Of a DNA stretch of 64,000 bases, positions 12,156 to 24,373 are shown piece after piece. The position numbers and the translations under genes are program-made. Source of the stretch: Buxus sempervirens (Eukaryota; Streptophyta; Magnoliopsida; Buxales; Buxaceae); assembly GCA_947561395.2 (NCBI GenBank), contig OX387193.1:33864255-33928254 (forward strand). Direction: 5' to 3'. Positions within the stretch are counted from its first letter, which is position 1, and every line of letters starts with the position of its first letter. A model generated the notes under the pieces. The model worked only from the letters and a program-made list of their open reading frames with translations, was not told where the DNA came from and made no database searches.

Positions 12156-15100
12156 GGTAATTGGAACCAATTACAAGCAGAGAGCAAAAAGACCCACCAA
12201 TTGCACTTTCTAAGATTTTTGTCTAATCAATTGCACTTTGCAAGGATTAAATGGATGATTTTTGAAAAAAGAATTCATTGCGGAAGATTTGCTAAGAAGT
12301 CCCTCAGCTTAAGGGCCAAATCCTCCTCTCTCCTCTCACTGAGCACTCGTGGCTATGAAGTGAGATTTGAGACAAAATTTTTAAACAAAAGTGGGTAAGA
12401 TGGCAATCCTTGCAACTTACAACTAATATAAACATTAATCTCCTAAAAAAATGTGTAGAGAAAATGATGAAAAAGACAATTTTCTGGGCGACCTGCAATT
12501 GTAGCACAATGAACAGCAAAGAACAGACACAACTCAAAATTGCACATTTGAAAGACATCTCATTAATTGAACTCGCTTGGGTCAAACAAAGAAATGATAA
12601 AAACATGGATTCGAAGATAGCCAATGAAACCCCTGCTTGAAGTCTGATGGGGTGGCGTCTCTTCCTTATCTCAGATTTCTTGGAGCTCTCGTGGCTATGA
12701 AAAGAAATTTGAGACAAGCAAATTTTGAAAAGAATGTGGATTTAAAATTGACCACTGCAAACTCAATTGATTTTGATGTTTTTCACTTTTTGAATTTTCT
12801 TGATTGATTTTCTTATTTGATATACCTGGGGTGCCATTTGATGCCCGAACCTGTGCTTGAATATTTTGGAACTTGCTTTTGCTTCTTTATCTTCTTACTC
12901 TCTCAATAACGATGTATGTGCCCTTACTGCCCATAACTTGTCTTCATGTTTTTTAACTGCCCAAGTAAATGCCCTCATCTTGATTGATGGATCATGATCT
13001 GTTGATCTAACCTCATGCCTTTACAACCCATGATCTGTCTTTCATGCCTTCTTGTTGCCTCAGTAAAATCCTTCTTCATGATTGAAGAATTGGGAACCCT
13101 TGTTTAACGAAGAAAACATACCACTGCTTCGAAGCTTCTTTTTTTCTTTCAAATTCGAAGAATAAAGCTTGATTGCTTCTTCCAGATGTTGGAATTCATT
13201 CCAATGAAAACTCAGAAGGAAAAACACTGAGCATGCCCCGGTTTTGATTATTTGAAGAAGTATTTGCCTCTCGGTAGAGATGATCCTCTTTTTTCTTTTT
13301 TCTTTTTTTTTCTTTTTTTTTCTTTTTCTCTTTTTTTTCTCTTTCTTTTTCTTTTTCTTTTTTTTAGCCTTTGCCAAAAAGAAACCCTAATAGAAGAATG
13401 CAAATGCAAACATAAGAAAATAGGTTTTATACTAGTGGCCTCAGAATTCTCTAATGCTTGCAAAACCAATGTTTTATGAAAAGATATAGATTCTCATCAT
13501 AGGCCAAAAATATAGTTTTTGCTTTTTGTGTTTTTTTTTTTTTTGAAAAATGATCCAATCACTTATTAGCATATAGTCCAAAAGAATTAAAATCAAGTTG
13601 AATAATGAAAAGATTATTTCAGAAAATGAAGAAAGACCAAAATCAACCTTTGGAACCTTTAGAGTCATCCCCTTAACCATCGGCTTGTCAATTGATGCTC
13701 CAGATATGACGACTCTTTCAATCTGACTATTTTGCCCCAGTCTTGGAAAGACATTTTCCTTCATCCAATTGAAGAACAATTGTTTCTCCATTGTATCCAT
13801 GATATGGGAATTTATGACTTCAACTTCAGCAATAATTTCCTAATGGCAATTTTGATAGCCATTAACTTGTTCACAGATGATTCATATCATAGTTCTGATT
13901 ATGTTGCTTTAGTCTTGAAAAGAGAATTTTCTCAATCACTTGAAGAGTGGATGTATCTCAAAATAACCACCAACATGAAGACTTCACTTGGATCTCTGCC
14001 AATTCTGGACTTTCCTCTCTAACAATTTTCTTCTTGTAGATAGCTGATTATTTGCCATGTAGTGCCCTTCCGGGTTTTCACTACATTTTCTCCATTTTTT
14101 CTTTTTTCTTTTTTTTTTCTTCTTTTTTTTTTTTATACCCTTCATCACCAGCAACCATGTAGTCAAAACTGCCTTAATTCAAAATTTCTTAATCAAAGAG
14201 GACTTATGAATGGGACGAAACGAAGGCTTGGTGTTAGTTTAGAAAGAAAAGGAATAAAAGGCTCAAATACCATATGATCAAATGGGTTAACTGAAATTGT
14301 AATTTTTAAGGCATTTCTTCCTTGGGAATGAATACAAAATTGCTCCCAGTAATGAAGTTCTTCCCTCAATTTGATTTCTTCATTTGAAACTTATTCTTCA
14401 GTATTGAACTTCTTTTTTCCATTCTTTTTTTCACAATTTTGAAGACATTCTCCAAATAGCATTTGATTATCTTTTTTTTTTCCTTCCTTTTTTTTTCATT
14501 TCTTCGCCCCATTTTCTGAAAACATATTCAAAATCCCTTTTGAACTTCAATAATTGTCCCTTCATTCCCTTTTTTTTATGCCTTAATAAATTTGCCCCAG
14601 TGTGGGGTTACAATTCTCCGTTTAGGTTACTTAGAAAAATGTATCAAGCTCAAAGGGTCTAACTAGGGATTTCAAAAATTTTAGAGATATAAGAAAGAAA
14701 GGCCTCTTATCATTTTAAGAAAAAATTGAATTTTCAGACTTGGTAAAGTCGTACTACATGACTAGTTCAGGATTTTTTCTTCTTTTTTTTTTTTCTTCTT
14801 AATCACCTTCTGTCAACATGAAAGCCTCTTTAAATAGAACTTCTGTTATGAACAAGTTCTTCACCTTTTGATCAATATTATGAATTTGGATGCTTTCCAT
14901 CAAATGATGCCCAATTCTATTTCCAACGAAAAGGTCAGATTCTCCCATATTTTCAAGTGCAAAGCCCCAAAATTTCTTCAAACAATATTATCAACCTCCC
15001 TTTGAACGAATCAGCAAGTGGTGCGATCCTTTTCTGAATTATAATAAAGAAACTTCAAATCTTCTTCTATCTTTTCTGTTGAAGACTGTGGGTCATCTTT

Positions 15101-15424
15101 GGTTCCAAAGGCCATAAAATTGGTCACTTCATAATTTTGCAGAATATTCTTCTCATGACACTTAAAAAGATTTGAATTTTCACATCAAATGTCTTTTTCT
15201 TTGATTTTGGTCTCAAAATTGAGCCCAATGTCAAAGTCATATTCAACTCAATGAAATTCAATAGGAGATATGATTCATAAGTAAAAGGACCTTGCTGAAA
15301 ACTTTTTTTTTTTCTAGAAAAATGTTAAAGGGAAAAATCTTTTTTTTTTTTTTTGAAGAGCCTTTATTAAAATCACTTCCTGAGAACAAGGCTCCTTAGG
15401 ATCCTCAGGAAATGTGCATTCTTC
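12156..15424 (-). other. 3' non-coding region of element D
   Basis: About 3.3 kb without coding potential, where pol would be expected. It has many T-rich runs (for example 13286-13366, 14098-14135, 15302-15355). It holds two copies of a hairpin with a common loop (12334-12365 and 12675-12708) and a conserved box at about 14188-14260 shared with B and E. Short Lys-rich readings on the minus strand come from the T-runs and are not genes. Confidence 0.7.
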
Positions 15425-17123
15425 TTATGGGAGTTTCTTTTCAAAGAACATGGGAGTTCGAAAACTTCCCCTGTTCTCAAAGGCAAAAGTTGACTTTTCT
15501 CCCTTTTTCTGATAATTTCTTTCTCCTGTTGAGTGAGGCAAGCCTTCCTGCTCATAACCAGGAGCATTTCTTTTAAGATAAACCCTGACTGTTGGACCAA
15601 TAGAAGCGATAAGCTGAGAAGGGTCAAATCTTCTTTCTTCAGAGAAAATTGCCCCTATTGCATTTGAGTTGCCTGCCCCATTGTTATCGATAGGTGAGAT
15701 GGGAGTGACTGAATTGAATGATAAGGAATTATTATCCAACAAATCCTGGATTGCATGCTTTAGGGCCAAGCAACGATCTGTGGTATGCCCTGGAGTGCTC
15801 ATATGATAATCACAGATTTCAGATGAATCATAACCCTTCCCCTTACTTGCATGAGGATTTGGTAACCTCAAAGTCACATAACCCTTTTGAAGTAAAGTAG
15901 GCAAAAGCTCAGATGGTCTCATAGGCAGTTTAGAAAATTCCCTTCTCTTCCTTACTTCTGTTTCCTCCTTCACAGGCTGTGCAGAAGGGACATTAATTTG
16001 GATAGGCAGCAAAGGAACTTGATGGGTTGGCTTGATAGGAGGTGGATGGACATTGATTTGAAAGGGTTCCCTAGGAGGTTGCACCATATTCATTTCTGCT
16101 TCTATCCTTTCTTCATTCTTTCTTCTTCCATTACCATTCTCCTTTTTCTGTGTAGAGAAAGTGGTGGAAGCTTTCTGGTTCAACACTGCAGAGTAATCAG
16201 CTATTTTCCCAGACTTGATCCCATCTTCAATTCTGTCTGCCACTTGCACTAGGGCAGCAAAGTTGGTGGTAGTTTGACCCACCAAGTGACTGTAAAATGG
16301 TTGCCCCAATGTCATGATGAAAGTTGAAATCATTTCTGGTTCTTCCACGGGTGGCTTAACTTGTGCAGCCAACTCCCTCCACCTTTTAGCATATTGCCTT
16401 ATGGTCTCATCATTTCTCTTTGTCATCCTCATCATGTCATACCTATCTGGTATAATCTCAGAGTTGAACCTGTATTGTGCCAAAAAGGAATCTGCTAGAT
16501 CCTTCCACCTTCTTATTTTCCCATGATCCAAAGTGGTAAACCACTTCAAAGCAGCTCCAGTTAAACTCCTCTGGAAGAGTTGAATTAGTATGCCGTCATC
16601 CCGGCCAAAATGGCATAAAGCCCCGCAGTATAACTTCAAATGGCTCATTGGGCAGCCAGTGCCATCATATTTATCAAAATCTGGGCATTTAAACTTGGCC
16701 GGTAGACATACATCGGGGTATAGGCACAGATCTTCAAAATTGGTGCCCCCAAAGTTACGTATCCCTTTCACCTCCCTCATTTCATCCTGGATCATCTCCA
16801 GCCTGTGCATGAATTTTCTTTCTATTTCATCCCTCATCTTTCTCTTTTTCCTTCTCTTTCTCAGACTCAACCGTCTCCTCCCTGATCAGTATAGGTTCCG
16901 GGGTGGGTTCAGAAATGGGTTCAGGAATAGGTTGAACCGGAGGTGGAATATTGATTTGAGGTGGAGGTGCTGGGTTGGAAGTGGATGCTTGGTTCTGGGC
17001 TTGCACTTGTTGGGCCTGCACCGATAGTATGTTCTCTAGCATTCGGGCTAGTCCTGCCACTTGCTCCTGAAGCAGGACAATATCTGGGTGAGGAACATCA
17101 GCTTCATTTTCAATAGGATTCAT
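15425..17123 (-). pseudogene. gag: gag of element D, frameshifted and truncated
   Basis: Homologous to the gag of B from the MNPIENEAD start (ATG at 17123): proline-rich N-terminus, basic helix, gag domain with YDGTGCP and RRWKDLADSFLAQY, and zinc-knuckle-like CDYHMSTPGHTTDRC. The frame changes in the A/G-rich codons near 16830-16870, equivalent to one inserted or two deleted bases. The protein stops soon after the knuckle, at 15425, with no protease. The first frame is open further upstream, to 17249. The rest is in one frame of 481 codons. Given the seemingly identical LTRs, the gag product was probably not needed in cis. Confidence 0.9.
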
Positions 17124-17365
17124 GGCGTGAGCTCTTGATCTGGTTACAGGAGCTATGGTTACAAGTGTACTTGGTACCTGGCAAAAATAAAGAGAATATA
17201 TCAGTGCCAATTTAATCTCATTCACAAGCCTATGAATGCCTATGTGCAAGCTGGGTGAACACGCGTTTGGATTTTTTCTATATTTGCTTCTTTTTTTTTT
17301 TTTTTTGAATTGAATTGTTGGAATATTCTAGGGCTTCCAACAAGTCCCACAAAAAGAGAGAAAGG

Positions 17366-18640
17366 ATCTGAAATTCAAAGGCTTTCAGAGGCCCAAAGAA
17401 ATTTTTGGAAAAGGTCTGAAATTCAAAGGCTTTCAGAGGCCTATGGATATTTTGAAAAAAGTCTGAAATTCAAAGGCTTTCAGAGGCCCAAAGGATATGT
17501 GTCTATAATTCAGAGGCTTATAGACGGCCCAAAGAATATGTGTCTATAATTCAGAGGCTTATAGACGGCCCAAAGAAATGATTTGTCTAAAATTCAAAGG
17601 CTTTTAGACGGCCCAAAGAAATGATTTGTCTAAAATTCAGAGGCTTTTAGACGGCCCAAGCAAAGGTTGTGTCTAAAATTCAGAGGCTTTTAGACGGCCC
17701 AAAGGATATGTGTCTATAATTCCGAGGCTTATAGATAGCCCAAAGAAATGATTTGTCTAAAATTCAGAGGCTTTTAGACGGCCCAAAAAGGATATGTGTC
17801 TATAATTCAGAGGCTTATAGACGGCCCAAAAAGGAATGATTTGTCTAAAATTCAGAGGCTTTTAGACGGCCCAAAGAAAAGGTTTGTCTAAAATTCAGAG
17901 GCTTTTAGACGGCCCAAAGGATATGTGTCTATAATTCCGAGGCTTATAGATAGCCCAAAGAAATGATTTGTCTAAAATTCAGAGGCTTTTAGACGGCCCA
18001 AAAAGGATATGTGTCTATAATTCAGAGGCTTATAGACGGCCCAAAAAGGAATGATTTGTCTAAAATTCAGAGGCTTTTAGACGGCCCAAAGAAAAGGTTT
18101 GTCTAAAATTCAGAGGCTTTTAGACGGCCCAAAGGATATGATTGTCTATAATTCAGAGGCTTATAGACGGCCCAAAGAATTGATTTGTCTAAAATTCAGA
18201 GGCTTTTAGACAGCCCAAAGGATATGATTGTCTAAAATTCAGAGGCTTTTAGACGGCCCAAAGGATATGATTGTCTAAAATTCAGAGGCTTTTAGACGGC
18301 CCCAGCAAAGGTTGTGTCTAAAATTCAGAGGCTTATAGATGGCCCAAAGGATTTTTGAGAAAAAGTCTGAAATTCAAAGGCTTTCAGAGGCCCAAAGAAT
18401 TTTGAGGAAAAGTCTGAAATTCAAAGGCTTTCAGAGGCCCAAAGAATTTTTGAGAAAAGGTCTGAAATTCAAAGGCTTTCAGAGGCCCAAAGAGTTTTTT
18501 GAGGAAAAGTCTGAAATTCAAAGGCTTTCCGAGGCCCAAAGAGTTTTTTGAGGAAAAGTCTGAAATTCAAAGGCTTTCAGAGGCCCAAAGAATTTTTGAG
18601 GAAAAGTCTGAAATTCAAAGGCTTTCAGAGGCCCAAAGGA
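17366..18640 (-). repeat. Leader hairpin repeat array of element D (three stem classes)
   Basis: About 29 units of roughly 40-48 bp. On the + strand each unit holds a self-complementary core: TCTGAAA/TTTCAGA (9 units, both edges of the array), GTCTAAAA/TTTTAGAC (12 units) or GTCTATAA/TTATAGAC (7 units), around the loop TTCAGAGGC or TTCAAAGGC. One unit near 18317 is a mixed form with broken pairing. A block of about 217 bp, beginning near 17701, is repeated directly after itself. Confidence 0.9.
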
Positions 18641-20146
18641 TTTTCTCTTTACACTTATTTATTTATTATTATTTTTTTGAAGCATTTTATTCAAACCTAT
18701 TTCCCTTTATCATTATTTAAAGGTTAATGGAAGATTTTAATGGGAAAAACTGATTAAAGTTGAATATTCCGAAAAAACCGTATACACAGTACAGTCCAGC
18801 CCTGCCCGTATTCAAATTACGAGCAAGCCGTGACCGTATGGAAAACACGGGCGAGCCTAGCCCGTATAACTAATAAGGGTAAGCCCAGCCCGTGTATTAA
18901 ATGCGGTTTTACGGAACCCTGTTATGTTTTTCCAGTTTTTACATGGTCTGATCACTTTCATTGTTCATCCAAACGTACGGTTCACCCATTGCAGAGCTTC
19001 TAAACTGTCCCAAAGTGGACTTTGGCCTTTTTGCTAAAACACATGCTTTGGAGGGCACATGTACCCTCTGAATTGACTCCATATTCTAGAATTTGGTACC
19101 CTTGTGTTGCCTCTTGTATGAACATTGGGTAGGATTGATTCTAAATAGAGTGAGAGACTCTTCCTATGGGCTGTACCAATTTTAGAAAATATGCATATTT
19201 TGGGACCAATTTTATCCCGAACCAATGGGCACCATGACACCCCTATGACATGAAAATAATGCAAAACAATAGGATTACCTTGTTACCTTGTTTACCTTCA
19301 ATATGGCATCCGTATTATGCCCTGGTTTGTAAGCCATGCATACGGCCTTCCCACAATCATACAAACCCATATCCCCACGTAATTGTATACTTTAGCCAAA
19401 AACGTGTAACTCCACCTTCAAGCGTAGGGGTTTTGGGTTTTGGCTTAATGGCAACTTAGCACTCAAGCCTAGTGATGACCAGAATCCCAGATCCACGTTA
19501 TCATCACATCATTAGCTCAAAGTTCTAAGGTGAATGTTTTCACTTTCGCTTTCCGAAGTATCGACCTCGTTGCGCCAAGCTACACACATTCGGGTTCAAC
19601 TTCCTATAGGTTAAGGGTAGGCTGTGTAAAAATAAAAGGTGCACAGTGCATTGTAAAAATAGGGTGCATTCACAATGTCCCAAACCCTTGCCACTCTTTT
19701 CGCAGCCATGCATAAACAAACTAAGGCATAATAGGAAAGCATATTTAAAATAAACAAGTAAATAAAGCAATCCTATAGCACCCAAAACATGCTCATAAAA
19801 ATCATCCAAATCATGTCAACATATGCTCATATTATATGTCCAAAATACACCATAGAAAGCATGCTGAAAATTAGAACATGCATATTAAAATACAGCAAGA
19901 AATAAGCATGGTTTATCAAAATAAACCTCCCCTACGCATGTTTTTAGAAATAATCCTATAAATCAGAATTAAGCATGTTTCTACCCCCATGAATTCTTAA
20001 GCAATAAATCAGATTTACAACCTATCCCACATGCTTAAGAACACCAAACAGCAAGCAAAACAAAGACATGCTAAAAACACAAAATAGCAAGCAAATCAAA
20101 AAGTCAAAAACATGAACCAACACCAAAAAGGCTCAAATCCACAAGT
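18641..20146 (-). other. 5' leader of element D, non-coding
   Basis: Homologous to 2568-4063 of B in reverse. It contains a palindrome cluster of ACGGGC type at about 18775-18910. No sense gene is visible. Confidence 0.6.
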
Positions 20147-20163
20147 CCCCAGCAGAGTCGCCA
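20147..20163 (-). other. Primer binding site of element D
   Basis: On the minus strand TGGCGACTCTGCTGGGG, 2 bp inside the 5' LTR. It is the same 17 bases as in B. Confidence 0.85.
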
Positions 20164-20165
20164 GT

Positions 20166-22000
20166 TGTGAGACATGGGAAAAAATCAATTTACATGATTT
20201 CCTCAATCATCACACGGGATTATATTAAACAAAGAGTCGCCACCATTCAATTTAGGTGTGAATGGACACCAAAATAATAAATAAGCAAAAAGGCAAATTT
20301 TAGGGCAAAATATCCCTCCTAAAAAAAACAACCAGAGATGGGTAAGGGGATTAGGTTATGAACAGGGGAAGGTGTTAGGCACCCCTATTCATCCACACAA
20401 GGTGGTTGCCAGGCATTGTTCATGTTTAATTAAAAGAAAAAGCTTGCTATAAAAATCAGGAAAAATCACAAAAAAGACAAAATTGTATGGTTTTTTCATA
20501 TGAATAGTCTGATTGATCCAGAACTATCAAACATGATCATACCATTCCTAGGGTTTCATGATCAAAATAAAATTGAGATAAAATCAAATAAAATCAATTT
20601 AAAGTGAAAAATCCAAAAATCTGGCTTCAAGTCAAAATTCTAGAAATCTAGAAAAATATGATTTTTATAAAATATTTCAAAATTGAACTTGAATAATCCA
20701 AGACATAGATAAAGCCTAAATTTCACATTAAATCTGAAAATCAAAACCAAAAATATCCATATTGAAGAAAAACACCAAAAGGGGAGAACTTAGACCGTAG
20801 GGTCTTCTCTCAATAATGAAAAACAATTTAAAAACCATATCATGAAACCCTAGAATTTATTTTCAGGCTTTTGGATCCAGATCTATCATATTGATCATGA
20901 TAAATCCAAGATCTTAGCCTAAAACCACAAAAAACACGAAAACAGTGCTGTAGGTGCAAAAGTGGTGAAAACCCAAATTTTAGAAAAAAGCGGGGATCTC
21001 ATGCTATAAACATCATGGATTCATGTTATTCATTCAGATATATCATAAAAAGCATTAAAACATGATCAGGATATTCAAAACAGCCACATCTCACAAATTA
21101 GAGCACATGGGGGTCTACCCTACGAATCCACCTGTTCCCCTTTTCCCTAGTTCTCTCTTCACGTTTTACGGCTAGAGAGACTCTTGAGGTACTTAGAGAT
21201 AGGTTTGGTTACACAAACACAATCACAGGCTTTATTCTATGAAAAAAAGAAAAAACAGATATGGGGTTTTATTCTAAGGATCCACCTGTTCCCCTTTCCC
21301 CTAGTTCTCTCTTCACGTTTTACGGCTAGAGAGACCCTTGAGGTACTTGGAGACAAGTTTAGGGATACAAAAACAGATATGGCCTTATTCTACAGCAATA
21401 GAGATGATCCTATTACATCTAGAATTGAAGACAGAAAATAAAAAGGGATAGGGGACTTACCTGGATTGAGCAGGCAGAGCAGCAGGGATTCCTTTCTCTT
21501 CTCTTGGAGTTCCTTGGGGTTCCTTGGAGTTCTTTGACTTCAAAATTTCGTGGCCCTTAGCTAGAGGAGAGAGCCTCTATTTATAGACACACCCAGGGGC
21601 AAGGTTGGTCCAAGGTTTGGCAGGATAGAGTTTCAGTTTGAGTTAAACACAAGATCATGTCAATCCTTTATCCACAAGGATAAATGAGATAATTCGAATG
21701 GATAAATAAGAGGATTCGCTTATCCAAGAGAGATATTTGGGTGCAGATAAGGCTCAAAAATAGAAAAGGTAAAATTCGCACAAAGACCCCCGTGCCCGTA
21801 TATATATTACGGTCGCGCCCTGCCCGTATTATTAATACGGGCACGCCGTGACCGTATATCAACAGCAGATATGACCAGTCCGTAGACAAAATACGGTCAT
21901 GACCAATTTGGCCAGATTTTACACTTTTTTGACCTGTTTCAAATCCCAATTAATATTTTCAATTATTTTCTCATTTTTAGTGCAATTTGGGGTGTCTACA
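20166..22000 (-). repeat. 5' LTR of element D
   Basis: Same length and apparently same sequence as 10304-12138, offset by 9862. The sense TATA box is at 21578-21585 on the minus strand. A PBS-like copy (TGGCGACTCT on minus) sits in U5 at 20233-20242. Confidence 0.95.
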
Positions 22001-22478
22001 CCTAACAGAGTGCACATTCCATTTATGCAAAATTTCAACATTTAAACTGAACTGAAATCATATGGTTCATTCCCAATTACTTTAATACATCTCAATCAAT
22101 TCAAGTTCTCAACTTCGGAACAGATAACCTACAAGTCTAAGGAAGGTAATAGTAGTCTTCCTCCCTATATGCCTCAGCAGGATCTACCCCAGAAATCGCC
22201 TCACCACGAGTATCTGAAAAAATAGAACAACAACATAGTGAGATACGAATATCTCAGCGAGTAGCACATGCATGCAGAAATAGTTGAATCACATTTTAAA
22301 ACTATGCATCGACAACACTACAATACGTTTAAACAGCCAACATCAATTTCCCAAGTTCAGTTCAAACAAATCACATCTCAGTTAAATACAATAACGCATC
22401 GGTTGGTCAATGTCATGACTATCGTTTGGTTGATAAATTAAACATGCCAAGTAGACACTCCACACCTCCATGTACACA

Positions 22479-22600
22479 GTTCCGGCCTACTCAGGGTTTC
22501 GGATACTCTGAAATGACGGCCTACTCAGGGTTTCGTCATCCAATGCAGGCCTACTCCCCGGGTTTCTGCATTGACAACCAGGCCTACTCAGGGTTTCTGG
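22479..22600 (-). repeat. Constant-loop hairpin array in solo LTR C
   Basis: Four hairpins, the same as in F: the loop GCCTACTCAGGGTTT (or its 17-nt variant in the third) lies between arms TCCG/CGGA, ATGACG/CGTCAT, AATGCAG/CTGCATT and CCAG/CTGG. It lies inside the putative LTR intron. Confidence 0.8.
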
Positions 22601-24373
22601 CTGCTCTACACCGGTCGTGGCAACACACAAGGCCATGCAATTCCAACAACCAACAATAACATCACATTACTAAGCTTAAACATCTGGATCCAGGACAAGC
22701 TAGACCAAAACAGTAAACATCGTATAATCTCGATTTCAATATCAAAACAAAACCATTCATTCCACATCATGTAAGAACTCATCACAATTCATCACCTGTC
22801 CCTCTGGACCAAGCAGTACCTCAAGTACATTCCGTATTTTCTCATTTCCATAACACAAGTCATATGAAAGTAAAACTCAATCCATTCATACCAAAGAAAG
22901 CCTTTCAATACGTATAAAGTTTCCAACAAGTGAAACCAGAATTACAAGAACTTCTCAATCAAAGCAGTGTATAGAATAAGGAAAAGTAACTGGTAACTCT
23001 TACTAGTTCGGTGTCCGGCACAATACTCCTAAGTAACCTAAAACCCAACTTGAAACTCATAAGATGTTCACAACATTTTCCTCTATTAATTTCATAGGCA
23101 AAATGGTTTCCCAGGTTCCTAACCAAGTGAATAGTGAAGTGGTTTAACCCCTAAGAAGTGCAATTACTCTTGGTCAAGTCGGAAATTCCATTTCATTAAG
23201 CAAAATAGGTCTGCCGCTCACCTATTGAGGTGGGCGCGAGGTGAGCGCCGGTCGGCGGTGAAGAAAACGGGCAAATTCGACCTGCCGCTCACCCGACACT
23301 AGGTGAGCGCGAGATGGGCGTGAGGTGGGCGTGAGGTGGGCGTGAGGTTCGCGCGAGATGGGCGCCTTGTTTTCTGCTTCGCGCGAGATGAGCGCGAGGT
23401 GGGCGCGAGATTCGCGGTAAGTCATTTTTAACAGGGCGCCTACCTCCGAGGTGAACGCCGGTGAGCGCGAGGTGGGCGGATACCCCCTGTGATTTTTTCA
23501 TTCTCTGTTATTCCAAGATCTACAAGTCTGGCCGGTTGGTTTAGGTCTGTAATGGCTCCAATACACTCCTAATACTCCCAGAACACTTCCCAACCATATT
23601 TGAAATTAATCTAAACACTTTCATTTTCAATTAAAACTTCAATCCGGATACTCTGTTCATGCAACTTTCCGAAAACCCAGAAAACAGAAAACCTCATACT
23701 ATCACTAAATATTCAAGACATGCATCCGAATAAGCTCGAGGAAAACCCAAACACAAACCCAGTGATAAAACAGTGCTACTCACCTGTGCTTATTCCCGAA
23801 CGAGAAAACCTCCGGCCGATCACTTCTCGGCCACGCGCGCGAATGAAAAAAAACTATCGAACTAAACTTCTCGAGCAGAGGGAAATAACCCAAGTAAAAT
23901 CAGCTCCGAAATCCTTCTTCCAGCACTCGCGATAGAGGGTTCTTCACGAACGAAAGCCCTAGTCGCCCTCCAGCCGAAATCGCCAATTTCCTTATGTCCA
24001 GGGTTAACGAAAATATTGCCGAAATTATGCTAAGCGCATTTTCATAAACCCGAACCCTACTTTCCATTTTCGTCTACTTACCTATTACATGCTCGCTCGA
24101 ATACTCTCCCATTTCTTGATCCTATGCATGTTCGCCTACGGAAGACACTACCTATTCAGCATCTATTCCCGTTTAAAATCACATAACTACACCTTAAGAA
24201 TACCAATGATAATAATACTATTTTTCGGAAAAATGGCTATATAACGCCTGTACATATGAGTATGGGCTAAGCCCTCAAACCACAAAATAACCTGATAAAC
24301 ACAGTTTATACATCAGAATAAATAACTAAATAAATAAATAAATATTCACAAAAATTCAGGGTCTTACATTATT

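Larger units (their letters stand above)
10304..22000 (-). mobile_element. Non-autonomous Tat retrotransposon D (gag only)
   Basis: Complete 11,697-bp element with 1835-bp LTRs (10304-12138 and 20166-22000), TG...CA ends and a perfect CCTAA duplication (10299-10303, 22001-22005). The LTRs keep the same length and spacing throughout and look identical by eye, so insertion is recent. In minus-strand order: 5' LTR, PBS, leader with hairpin repeats, a broken gag, 3.3 kb of non-coding sequence, polypurine tract, 3' LTR. No protease, RT, RNase H or integrase is present. It must have been mobilised in trans, plausibly by a relative of B. Confidence 0.95.
10190..24368 (-). mobile_element. Solo LTR C (Tekay-type, same family as F), itself split by D
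   Basis: Starts TGTAACGCCCCGG and ends GGGTCTTACA. Flanks are TTACT on the left and TTATT on the right, a target duplication with one C/T change. Without element D it is about 2.48 kb and aligns throughout with the LTRs of F, including the GC-rich GAGCGC block (about 23215-23480) and the four-hairpin array. No internal region is present. On the minus strand a 5' splice-like site (CAG then GTGAGTAGCAC) begins at 23783 and the matching acceptor ends at 22214. Confidence 0.9.

Noticed and set aside
17500..18330. Regularly spaced palindromic repeats resembling a CRISPR array
   Set aside because: The spacers are themselves repeated, the host is a plant, and the array is inside a retrotransposon leader.
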